Origin: an uncultured Campylobacter sp.
GTDB lineage: Bacteria; Campylobacterota; Campylobacteria; Campylobacterales; Campylobacteraceae
Direction of reading: 5' to 3'
Length of the DNA: 5,878 nt
Assembly: GCF_938045225.1 (NCBI RefSeq)
Contig: NZ_CALINL010000136.1
Coordinates: 1-5,878 of the forward strand
Part shown: one piece after another, positions 1 to 5,878 of the stretch
Layout of the letters: the number at the start of each line of letters is the position of its first letter
Numbering within the stretch: the first letter of the stretch is position 1
Notes under the pieces: model-generated
Databases searched by the model: none
What the model saw: the letters and a program-made list of their open reading frames with translations, nothing else
What the model was told of the DNA's origin: nothing
Translations under genes and position numbers: made by a program

Positions 1-1837
1 TGGCGTTGTAATCCTTTATCATCTGGTTTAAATTTAACCCGAATCTCTCGCTAAAATTTCGCTCGGTGTACTCGACCTCTAGGCGCGCCATATTTGCCGA
101 CATGCGTTGATTGCTAGCTAGCGCGAAGCTCACGGCGAAATTATCCCTGCCCAGGTGCTTGCCGCCGTCGATGAGAGTCTTGACGTCCGCGTAGTAGCGG
201 ATCGGATAGCCGTAGTCCCACCACGCTAACACGTAGTCCTCGCGCCCCGCGATCTTGTGTAGCTTATCTAGGCTCTCTACCTCGCTTTTGGCAAAAACCG
301 TGCCGACTTTGTAGCCGTAAATATGCTCAAGACACGGCATCAAGGATAGCGCGGCGATACAAAAGACGCAAATTTTTTCTAAAAGCGCGTGTTTTTTGAG
401 CGAGCTTAGGCCTGAGACCATAAAATAAGCCGCCCCGCAAATAAGCGCCGCCGCCGCAAGTGTGGCTAGATATACGCCAAAGCTCGCCTCGCCGTCAAAA
501 TTTGGCGCAAAAACGGGAGATTTACCGTGCGAAAGGCTGTAATATTTATCAAAATATAAAAAGAAAAACGCGAAAAATGCCGCAACGCAAACGGTGCAAA
601 ATTTGTCTAAAATTTTATCTTTTTTAAAAAAACTCACGCAAAGCGCCGCAAAATATCCAAATCCTATCGCCATCACGGGCACCGAGTAGATCGTAAACCT
701 AAGCCCGCCTTTTAGCGCCAAAAAACCAAGTAGCAGCATCGGAAGCGCGAGTAAAAAGGAGCGAAATTTAAGACAAAGCGCCGCGACTCCTACGAGTGAT
801 AAAGCAAAAGTAACGATATGACCGCTGATACGCTTAGCAAAGGCGTTTATCGACTCAAACTCAAACGAATAATCGCTCATTTCCATTATCGTTTTATTTA
901 CGTTATAAAAATGAAAAACCGGCTCGCTACTCTCGGAAACTCCGCGAAATATGTAAAATTTAAGCTGAAATAAAATTTGATTTAACCCGCCGCTAAAGCC
1001 CAAAAGCGCGACGGCTAAAGCAAGGCAAGCCGCGACAGAGCGCTTATCCCAGATCTGCGGACGAAATCTCATCGCTAGATAAAGAGCGACCGCAAGCGCG
1101 CTTTTAGCGTAAAAATCAATATACGTAAGCGCTACTATCATCAAAATAGCGGCCTCGTAATTTAGCGCGTTTTTTCTATCAAAAATCAAAGTATAGAGTA
1201 AAAAAGCGCCCAGCATCGCAAAATTTAGCGAGTACGAGCTGGGATACCACCAGTCGTTTATCAGGATAAAAATCGGGATAAAAATAAGGTCGTTTACGTT
1301 TTTTTTCTGCGCGAGGCGTATCATCGCCCAGACGCTAAATGCAGGCAACACGATCGTGAGCATATCGGTGTCGTAGTAGCCGGCCATCGTGCGGTTGTAG
1401 TAGCTGTTTGCGATGCTAGCTAGCAGCGCCGCCGCAAAGCCCGCGCCGGACATCTCGTACTCTTTGGCTATCAAAATCACGGGAATAACGATAAGCGAGC
1501 TAAAAAACACGCTCATATAAAGCAAAATACTCTCGAAGCTAAAAGGTAAAATTTGATACAAAAAATACGTAAGCGTCGGCATCGAACGGCCGTAGTAGCT
1601 AAGGTCGTTCGGCTGATGAAAACCAGCCAGCATATCCCTTGCGCCCTCGGCAAATGCGTAGCCGTCGTTTGTGCTGATCATCAGCTGATCGTTCCAGAAA
1701 AAGTGCTGATACTCGCCCGCCCAATACACCCAGTACAGCCTACAAACCACGCTAAAAATAAACGCCGCAAGCATCAAAAATAAAGTCTGTTTTGAAAATT
1801 TAAATTTATCCAAGAGTCCCGAAATTTTACTCGCCAT
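1..1837 (-). CDS. pglB: PglB, bacterial oligosaccharyltransferase (STT3 family), 3' end cut by window edge
   Basis: This inner-membrane enzyme transfers the assembled heptasaccharide-type glycan en bloc from undecaprenyl diphosphate to Asn in D/E-X-N-X-S/T sites in the periplasm. My translation gives 612 residues without a stop before the edge. The ATG at 1837 has AGAGGG just upstream and yields an N-terminus like C. lari PglB. Catalytic features seen: D58 in NDGYAF (C. lari D56), R149, D156 and D158 in the NRTMAGYYDTD stretch (C. lari R147, D154, D156), E319 in the TIME form of the TIxE motif, and WWDYG at 539-543. The C. lari MxxI motif lies further on and is outside the window. The N-terminal part is a string of hydrophobic helices; the periplasmic domain begins near residue 507. 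About 76 residues are extra compared with C. lari between E319 and WWDYG, mostly at about 397-488, with two likely added membrane helices. The start overlaps pglJ by 11 bases, so the two are probably translationally coupled. Identity is very secure; the full length would be near 790 residues if the C-terminus is ordinary. Confidence 0.97.
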   Translation of the reverse strand, partial: MASKISGLLDKFKFSKQTLFLMLAAFIFSVVCRLYWVYWAGEYQHFFWNDQLMISTNDGYAFAEGARDMLAGFHQPNDLSYYGRSMPTLTYFLYQILPFSFESILLYMSVFFSSLIVIPVILIAKEYEMSGAGFAAALLASIANSYYNRTMAGYYDTDMLTIVLPAFSVWAMIRLAQKKNVNDLIFIPIFILINDWWYPSSYSLNFAMLGAFLLYTLIFDRKNALNYEAAILMIVALTYIDFYAKSALAVALYLAMRFRPQIWDKRSVAACLALAVALLGFSGGLNQILFQLKFYIFRGVSESSEPVFHFYNVNKTIMEMSDYSFEFESINAFAKRISGHIVTFALSLVGVAALCLKFRSFLLALPMLLLGFLALKGGLRFTIYSVPVMAIGFGYFAALCVSFFKKDKILDKFCTVCVAAFFAFFFLYFDKYYSLSHGKSPVFAPNFDGEASFGVYLATLAAAALICGAAYFMVSGLSSLKKHALLEKICVFCIAALSLMPCLEHIYGYKVGTVFAKSEVESLDKLHKIAGREDYVLAWWDYGYPIRYYADVKTLIDGGKHLGRDNFAVSFALASNQRMSANMARLEVEYTERNFSERFGLNLNQMIKDYNA

Positions 1838-2954
1838 TTTCACCCTCTAAGTATCCTATGAGCTGCGCCGCGACGGCATTTTTATCAAATTTTACTACAC
1901 GGCCGTACGCTCTTTTTTCATAATCTTGCCTTAAATTTTCATCCTCAAGCGCTCGCCTCATCGCAGTCTCCATCGCTTTTTCGTCGTCAACGGGCACGAG
2001 GATGCCGTATTCATCGTCGCCCAGAAGCTCCCTAGCGCCGCTTTTATGATCGGTGGAGATAATAAATCTCTCGCAAGCAAGCGCCTCTAAAAGCACGTTC
2101 GAAAAGCCCTCAAACCGCGAAGCGCAAACGAAACACTGCGCGTTTTTGATAAATTTAAACGGATTTTTATCCGTGCCTAGCAGCTTTACTCGCTCGCCTA
2201 CGCCAAGTTCGTAGATCAAATTTTGAAGCTCGCCTTGCAAAGGGCCTTTGCCAAGGATCCCAAGCGTCGCGCGCTCGTCTTTTAAATTTGCGATTATTTT
2301 TATTAACATCGCTTGATTTTTACCGCTATCAAGCCGCCCGATATTTAGAAAAAACGGCTTAAATTTACCCCCTAACGGCTCGTTTGCAAGAGTCTTTATC
2401 GCAGCCAAATCGACCGCGTTATATAGCACCTTAGTTTTTGCGGCGTCGCAGCCGAAATTTCGCACGAGATCATCGGCGTTTCCCTGCGCGTTAGCTAGGA
2501 TAAGATCGGCCCTAGGATAGAGCGCCTTAACTAAAATTCTATTGGCAAATCCGCTAAGTCCACTTTTATAGATGACCGACGGACAGCTGCGCTCGCTTAT
2601 CACCATCCGTCCTTTTACTCCGGCGATCCTTGCTAAAAGCGCGATATAACAAGGCCGGTTCATTAAGACAAAATGCAGGTCGATAGCCAAATCGTCGCAA
2701 AGTTTTTTATAATTTAAGGCTAAAAACGGAAACAAAAGCCCCAATCGAAAAAGCTTTTTTACGCCGCTTTCATAAGGATCCGAGCGCTCAAGGAAGTGAA
2801 TTTTAACCGCACTTGGTATCTCGTAGGCTACGACCTCGCTCATCAAAACGAGATGAACTTCGTATTTTTCGCACAGAGCCGGGAGCAAATTTGAAACCAC
2901 GCGCTCCGCGCCGCCCGGTCCCATCGAGTAGAGGAAAACGGCTAATTTTTTCAT
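1827..2954 (-). CDS. pglJ: PglJ, GalNAc transferase of N-glycan assembly (GT4 family)
   Basis: In C. jejuni, PglJ adds the second GalNAc (alpha-1,4) to the undecaprenyl-diphosphate-linked bacillosamine-GalNAc disaccharide on the cytoplasmic face of the inner membrane. The 375-residue protein has a GT-B, GT4 layout: the N-terminal glycine-rich GPGGAERV at 12-19, the donor-domain NIGRLDSGKN at 204-213, and the EX7E pair E282 and E290 in the EGFSNVLLEALAC stretch. Its N-terminus (MKKLAVFLYSMGPGGAERVV) and the later TDHKSGARELLGDDE (301-315) closely resemble C. jejuni PglJ as I remember it. I chose the ATG at 2954 because it aligns with that N-terminus and overlaps the pglI stop as ATGA. An upstream in-frame TTG at 2981 would add nine residues inside pglI without homology support. 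No strong ribosome binding site precedes it, as expected for coupling to pglI. The 3' end overlaps pglB by 11 bases. The exact sugar added in this species is inferred. Confidence 0.94.
   Translation of the reverse strand: MKKLAVFLYSMGPGGAERVVSNLLPALCEKYEVHLVLMSEVVAYEIPSAVKIHFLERSDPYESGVKKLFRLGLLFPFLALNYKKLCDDLAIDLHFVLMNRPCYIALLARIAGVKGRMVISERSCPSVIYKSGLSGFANRILVKALYPRADLILANAQGNADDLVRNFGCDAAKTKVLYNAVDLAAIKTLANEPLGGKFKPFFLNIGRLDSGKNQAMLIKIIANLKDERATLGILGKGPLQGELQNLIYELGVGERVKLLGTDKNPFKFIKNAQCFVCASRFEGFSNVLLEALACERFIISTDHKSGARELLGDDEYGILVPVDDEKAMETAMRRALEDENLRQDYEKRAYGRVVKFDKNAVAAQLIGYLEGENGE
1843..1848 (-). promoter_or_regulatory. Ribosome binding site of pglB inside the 3' end of pglJ
   Basis: The minus strand reads AGAGGGTGAAAATG, putting a purine-rich AGAGGG five bases before the ATG at 1837. 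It lies within the last codons of pglJ. This site fixes the pglB start and suggests that pglB is translated from the same message as pglJ. Confidence 0.6.
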
Positions 2955-3928
2955 TCGCCGTGCGTTTTTTTGTATATCCAAACGCGAATTTTAGTTAAAA
3001 ACAAAATCATAGACTTTGGAAACGGGCTTAAAATCAGCATCGCCAGCGCTTCTTTGGTAAATTTAAATTTGAGGCTTTTAAAAAGATATTCGTACATTTT
3101 TTTGTATTCGCCGCCAAATTTAGCATAATACGCCGCCATTTTATATAAGATCGCGATATGAGCATCGTTTACGCGAAATTTAGGCTCGGCCGAATTTGCG
3201 TTGCTTGCTTGCTCGTTTTTCTCGGCGATCTTTTGCAAAATAAGCTCCGCAGTCATCGCGTAGCCTTTCATTATGCAAAGCGGGCGTTTAAACGAGTTTA
3301 TCGTGACGCTGTCGCTGCGGTGAAAGCGGTAAATACGCACCGCATCGTGCAGATAGTAAGCAGGAAAGTCAAAAAGATAGATCCAAAGCGTATTTTCGCT
3401 ACCGTAAAGCCCCTTTTCAAAGCGCCTCTGACCGATCGCATCTCGGCGAAACATTATCAAAAACTCGCCCGTTATCTTGCCGTCGTAGTAGTCTTGCGGC
3501 GAAATTTCCCCGCTTTTATTTAGTCCAAATCCCGAAAATTTCGTCGTCGGCTCGCCGTCGATCTCAAAATAACAGTTCGCCCATACGCTAGCATACCCCT
3601 GCTCTAGTACGGCCGCCATCTTGCTTATAGCGCCTTCTATCAGCAAGTCATCGTCGTCTAGTATCACGAAAGCATCGCCGCTAGCGTGATCAAAGCCGTT
3701 GTTTTTATTGCCGTTTGGACCGCGGTCGTAGGTTTGGTTTAAGACGTATTTTACGTTGTCAAATTTAGCGACGTAACTTTGCGCAAGCTCGCGCGTACCG
3801 TCATTCGAGTTATCGTCGCTGATTATGATCTCTTTATTTTCGTAGTCTTGAGCTAGCGCGCTTTTTAGGGCGGCTTCAAAAAGCTCTTTGCGGTTGTAAG
3901 TTGGGATTATTATGCTTACTTTTAGCAT
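2951..3928 (-). CDS. pglI: PglI, branching glucosyltransferase of N-glycan assembly (GT2 family)
   Basis: C. jejuni PglI adds the single beta-1,3 glucose branch to the lipid-linked hexasaccharide in the cytoplasm before flipping. The 325-residue protein is a GT-A, GT2 enzyme. The family opening VSIIIPTYNR is at 4-13, SDDNSNDGT at 37-45, and the metal/nucleotide-binding acidic run ILDDDD at 89-94. GSENTLW at 176-182 (E178 is a candidate catalytic base) is followed by RIYRFHRSDSVT at 198-209; both resemble C. jejuni PglI, as does the stretch GPNGNKNNGFDHASG at 70-84. Residues 236-250 (KNEQASNANSAEPK) look like a small low-complexity insert relative to C. jejuni. The C-terminal part is rich in Lys and aromatic residues and may sit on the membrane; this is inference. 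The start is one base after the pglH stop and the stop overlaps the pglJ start, so it is embedded in the operon. Its presence predicts a branched N-glycan in this species. Confidence 0.93.
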   Translation of the reverse strand: MLKVSIIIPTYNRKELFEAALKSALAQDYENKEIIISDDNSNDGTRELAQSYVAKFDNVKYVLNQTYDRGPNGNKNNGFDHASGDAFVILDDDDLLIEGAISKMAAVLEQGYASVWANCYFEIDGEPTTKFSGFGLNKSGEISPQDYYDGKITGEFLIMFRRDAIGQRRFEKGLYGSENTLWIYLFDFPAYYLHDAVRIYRFHRSDSVTINSFKRPLCIMKGYAMTAELILQKIAEKNEQASNANSAEPKFRVNDAHIAILYKMAAYYAKFGGEYKKMYEYLFKSLKFKFTKEALAMLILSPFPKSMILFLTKIRVWIYKKTHGE

Positions 3929-3929
3929 T

Positions 3930-4994
3930 TTAGTTCTTTATATTTTGCGTGATAAAATCCATCCACTTTTGATAAATTTGATCGGTTTTAAAGGCGTTTT
4001 TGCGCTCGTTGGCGTTTTTTACCAGCTCTTGCCTAAGCTCCTCGTCGCGCATCAAGAGTTCGATTTTACTTCCGAGCGCTTTTACGTCGTCTATCGGTAC
4101 TAAAAATCCGTCCTTGCCGTCCTCGATGAGCTCTTTTGCGCCGCTTGTAGCAGTCGCCACCCTAGCGCAGTTAAAAAATACGCTCTCGATTAAAACGTTT
4201 GGCAAGCCCTCGGTTTTGGAGCTTGAGACTAAAATTTTAGACCTTTCGTAAAGCGAAGCTACGTCGCTTGTTTGCCCGATAAATTCGGCGTTTAGATGCA
4301 GTTGCTCGTGCGCGATAAGCTCTAGCCTTTGCCTCTCTTCGCCCGCACCCGCTATCACGATTTTCCAGTCTTTTAAAAGCTCTTTATCGACTAAACTCAT
4401 AGCCTTTAAAAATACGTCGCAGCCCTTAAGCGAGATAAGGCGACCGACGAAAAGGATGATATTTTCCTTCGGCAAGCCCTGTTTTTTGGCTTCAAACATC
4501 GGATTATACATCACGGTTTTATTTTTTACGAAGCTATAGTACTCGTAGTCCTCTTTCGTAAGTACCGTGAGTCCGCTAGCTAGCGGATAGAGCATGCGGC
4601 GTAAAAACAGCCAGCCGCGCCCTTTGAAAAAATCGGCGCTTGAATGCTCGCTGATAAAAAGCGGCTTACCGATAAATAAATTCGACAAAATCACGTTGAT
4701 ATTGGTGCTGTCCATCGAGGAGATAACGACGTCAAAGCCGCCGTTTTTGATCAAATTTCGCTGATAAAAAAACTTTTTCACGCGCCTGATTAAATTTGCG
4801 AAAAAACCCTTTTTCACCATCGGGAAAGGCAGATCGATCAGCTTTATCCTCTCGTCTAGCTCGTAAAACGGCGGTTTGGTGTCAAATTTTAAAAGCGTTA
4901 CGTCGTGAAATTTCGCAAAATAGCTCGCCAGCAAGCTCATCACGCGCTCGGCGCCGCCTGCTTGCAGGGTCGAAATTATAAATAAAACCTTCAT
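3930..4994 (-). CDS. pglH: PglH, GalNAc polymerase of N-glycan assembly (GT4 family)
   Basis: C. jejuni PglH processively adds the last three alpha-1,4 GalNAc units to the lipid-linked trisaccharide on the cytoplasmic face. The 354-residue protein is a GT-B, GT4 enzyme with GGAERV at 13-18, VGRLISLKG at 183-191, and the EX7E pair E262 and E270 in TEGLPNVLIE. The segment at about 64-85 is amphipathic and rich in basic residues (R70, R71, K73, K74, R79). It matches the position of the 'ruler helix' that in C. jejuni PglH binds the lipid pyrophosphate and counts the sugars added. ISSMDSTNIN (91-100) and ISEHSSADF (114-122) also parallel C. jejuni PglH. The ATG at 4994 has a good GGAGAGAG site upstream. 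It is the first gene of the tight H-I-J-B block, after a 93-base gap. PglH and PglJ are paralogues; the ruler-like helix and N-terminal similarity favour PglH here. The number and kind of sugars added in this species are not visible from sequence. Confidence 0.93.
   Translation of the reverse strand: MKVLFIISTLQAGGAERVMSLLASYFAKFHDVTLLKFDTKPPFYELDERIKLIDLPFPMVKKGFFANLIRRVKKFFYQRNLIKNGGFDVVISSMDSTNINVILSNLFIGKPLFISEHSSADFFKGRGWLFLRRMLYPLASGLTVLTKEDYEYYSFVKNKTVMYNPMFEAKKQGLPKENIILFVGRLISLKGCDVFLKAMSLVDKELLKDWKIVIAGAGEERQRLELIAHEQLHLNAEFIGQTSDVASLYERSKILVSSSKTEGLPNVLIESVFFNCARVATATSGAKELIEDGKDGFLVPIDDVKALGSKIELLMRDEELRQELVKNANERKNAFKTDQIYQKWMDFITQNIKN
4572..4587. repeat. 16-base perfect palindrome built on GCTAGCTAGC, inside pglH
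   Basis: The sequence TCCGCTAGCTAGCGGA equals its own reverse complement. It lies in the pglH codons for about residues 137-141 (PLASG), so it is constrained by coding. The core GCTAGCTAGC also occurs at 113-122 and 1415-1424 in pglB, where it again encodes Leu-Ala-Ser. No function is established; it is listed as a visible sequence structure. Confidence 0.4.
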
Positions 4995-5087
4995 TCTCTC
5001 TCCAAATTTTAATCGATGCGCGAAAATTTAATAAATCTTCAAAATTATTGATTTTATAAATTTTGAGCTTTATAATCGCTTAGTTTC
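4995..5087 (-). promoter_or_regulatory. Intergenic leader of pglH with possible sigma-70 type promoter
   Basis: This 93-base, strongly AT-rich gap is the only real space between genes in the window. Read on the minus strand it holds TATAAA at 5074-5069 and again at 5058-5053, with runs of A and T around them. Campylobacter sigma-70 promoters usually show a TATAAT-like -10 box and periodic T-rich upstream DNA instead of a clear -35 box, so either could serve pglH. A start near 5046 would leave a leader of about 50 bases. AT-rich DNA makes such boxes by chance, so this is weak. No GC-rich hairpin plus T-run is seen, so the GT25 transcript probably reads through into pglH. Confidence 0.3.
4996..5003 (-). 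promoter_or_regulatory. Ribosome binding site of pglH
   Basis: The minus strand reads GGAGAGAG immediately before the final A and the ATG at 4994. It is the strongest Shine-Dalgarno-like site in the window and fixes the pglH start. Its strength contrasts with the weak sites before pglI and pglJ, which sit directly on the preceding stop codons. Confidence 0.7.
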
Positions 5088-5843
5088 CTATCTTTTAAAT
5101 ATCCGCTCATAGCCTAAAATTGCCGATTCAAAGCGCGTTGCGGCGACATATTTTAAGCTGTTTAGGCGAGCTAGCGGAGGGACCTTTACCTGCGCTCTTT
5201 GCACCCGCTCGGCTTGGATATTTGAGTCTGTTAGATCGGTTGGATGTGCGAAAATATCACTAAAATACATTTTTAAGCCGTTTTGCAAAAGCAAAATTCG
5301 CCAAAAATCAGCCACGCAAAGCGCCTTTTTGTGCGTTTGCAAGATCTTTTCCGCCGCGCGCCTATCAAGCACGTAAGCAGCCGCTCGGTAAATCGTGCCG
5401 TAAGAGCGCTTTGAGACTAGCCAAAAATCTTCCTCCAGCTTTTTACCAAATGCGCTAAATCGCCCTTCCAGTCCGTCTTGCGCGCCGCAAATGAGCACCG
5501 AGCCCTCGTGCATCTTTGCAGCCGTTTCAAACGCCTTTTTCACGCCGTCCTCGTCTCCGATAACGTCGTCTTCTAAAATGAGCGCAAATTTGGCGTCGCT
5601 TTTTAAAAACTCCTCGTAAGCGCGCGCGTGAGAGAGCGAGCAACCGACCTCGGACGGGCTTAATAGCCTGCCGTAAGCCTCAAGGCTAGCTAACGCGTAG
5701 CCGTAATACTCCTTTGCGCTCATCGCCCTACCGTCGGTCGCTTCGACGAGCTTAAATTCGCCGTAGTTTTTAAACCGCTCTTTTAGCTTTTCACGCCGCG
5801 CCTCGTCGCTTTTTAGCGAAATAACGAATACTAAATTTTTCAT
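5088..5843 (-). CDS. Glycosyltransferase family 25 protein (LPS/LOS-type galactosyl- or related transferase)
   Basis: This 251-residue protein has the usual length and layout of bacterial GT25 enzymes, which include beta-1,4-galactosyltransferases of lipooligosaccharide synthesis. The N-terminal strand NLVFVISL (3-10) is followed by basic residues. Then come GCSLSH at 67-72, the acidic ILEDDV at 89-94 (E91, D92, D93, a DXD-like site), the family's GTIYRAAAYVLDRRAAEKIL region at 149-168, and VADFWR at 177-182. No signal peptide or membrane helix is seen, so it should act in the cytoplasm on a lipid-linked acceptor. Donor and acceptor cannot be read from the sequence. It precedes pglH by 93 bases on the same strand, in the place where C. 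jejuni has pglK. It may modify the N-glycan, or belong to a surface-glycan block to the right. The ATG at 5843 has only a weak ribosome binding site and forms an ATGA overlap with a frame entering from the right edge. Family assignment is firm; the role is open. Confidence 0.87.
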   Translation of the reverse strand: MKNLVFVISLKSDEARREKLKERFKNYGEFKLVEATDGRAMSAKEYYGYALASLEAYGRLLSPSEVGCSLSHARAYEEFLKSDAKFALILEDDVIGDEDGVKKAFETAAKMHEGSVLICGAQDGLEGRFSAFGKKLEEDFWLVSKRSYGTIYRAAAYVLDRRAAEKILQTHKKALCVADFWRILLLQNGLKMYFSDIFAHPTDLTDSNIQAERVQRAQVKVPPLARLNSLKYVAATRFESAILGYERIFKR

Positions 5844-5878
5844 CTTTTAAACTTCGATTTGATTTTATTTATCATGAT
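5840..5878 (-). CDS. Possible 3' end of an upstream gene (12 codons and stop)
   Basis: One minus-strand frame is open from the right edge to a TGA at 5842-5840 and would encode a basic C-terminus ending in NKIKSKFKR. The TGA overlaps the GT25 start as ATGA, the same arrangement as pglI/pglJ. The GT25 gene lacks a good ribosome binding site of its own. Both points fit a preceding gene in the same operon, but 12 open codons in AT-rich DNA prove little and no family can be named. Confidence 0.35.
   Translation of the reverse strand: MMINKIKSKFKR

Noticed and set aside
1299..1306. Run of eight T (A8 in pglB coding) as a phase-variation tract
   Set aside because: The frame is intact across it, Campylobacter phase variation usually uses longer poly-G tracts, and short A-runs encoding Lys are common in this AT-rich codon usage.
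1553..1783. Plus-strand open frame of 76 codons opposite the pglB N-terminus
   Set aside because: It lies fully inside pglB on the other strand, has no recognisable domain or ribosome binding site, and is rich in Lys/Arg/His as expected from antisense reading of membrane-protein codons.
2955..2981. Longer pglJ start at TTG 2981
   Set aside because: It would add nine residues that overlap pglI and have no counterpart in C. jejuni PglJ; the ATG at 2954 gives the ATGA overlap and the matching N-terminus.
2813..4981. Plus-strand open frames opposite pglJ, pglI and pglH (for example 3158-3523, 4000-4251, 4796-4981)
   Set aside because: All are antisense to genes with strong family matches; none shows a domain, a plausible start region or operon logic.
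5041..5064. AAAATT...AATTTT inverted repeat between GT25 and pglH as a terminator
   Set aside because: The stem is about six A-T pairs only, without GC content or a following T-run, so it is too weak to call.
5071..5076. Perfect TATAAT on the plus strand in the intergenic gap
   Set aside because: No plus-strand gene follows it, and the same bases supply the minus-strand TATAAA; in AT-rich DNA this is likely chance.

Overview
The window is a slice of a Campylobacter protein N-glycosylation (pgl) locus. Every convincing gene lies on the minus strand, so the locus reads from right to left. The five substantial genes fill about 98% of the window, with one intergenic gap of 93 bases. The assignments rest on long stretches that I recognise, from memory, as close to the C. 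jejuni and C. lari Pgl proteins. Base composition looks moderate for the genus (roughly mid-40s percent GC by eye). Together with clear divergence from C. jejuni, this suggests an oral or gut species of the C. rectus / showae / curvus / gracilis kind rather than the thermophilic C. jejuni group. The species call is inference.

Layout in transcription order: (1) the last 12 codons of a possible upstream reading frame at the right edge, ending in an ATGA overlap with the next gene; (2) a family-25 glycosyltransferase (5843 to 5088); (3) a 93-base AT-rich gap with a good ribosome binding site and a possible promoter; (4) pglH (4994 to 3930); (5) pglI (3928 to 2951), one base after pglH; (6) pglJ (2954 to 1827), joined to pglI by an ATGA stop/start overlap; (7) pglB (from 1837 off the left edge), overlapping the end of pglJ by 11 bases. 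The order H-I-J-B is that of the C. jejuni pgl locus, where pglK and gne lie upstream of pglH and pglA, pglC and pglD lie downstream of pglB. Here a GT25 gene sits where pglK would be expected.

How the genes work together, from the known C. jejuni pathway: on the cytoplasmic face, PglJ and then PglH extend an undecaprenyl-diphosphate-linked oligosaccharide with GalNAc units, and PglI adds a glucose branch. A flippase (PglK, not seen here) turns the lipid-linked glycan over. PglB then transfers it to asparagine in D/E-X-N-X-S/T sites in the periplasm. The GT25 enzyme could add a further, species-specific sugar to this glycan, or could belong to a separate surface-glycan block to the right.

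The most interesting observation is in PglB. The catalytic residues of the first part are all present at nearly the C. lari numbering, but about 76 extra residues lie between the TIxE glutamate (E319) and the WWDYG motif (539-543). Most of them form what looks like an extra pair of membrane helices with a short periplasmic loop. Other points are the GT25 gene at the edge of the conserved block, an over-represented GCTAGC hexamer tied to Leu-Ala-Ser codon choice, and a probable auto-glycosylation sequon in PglB cut by the window edge. I saw no RNA genes, mobile elements, CRISPR arrays or broken genes.
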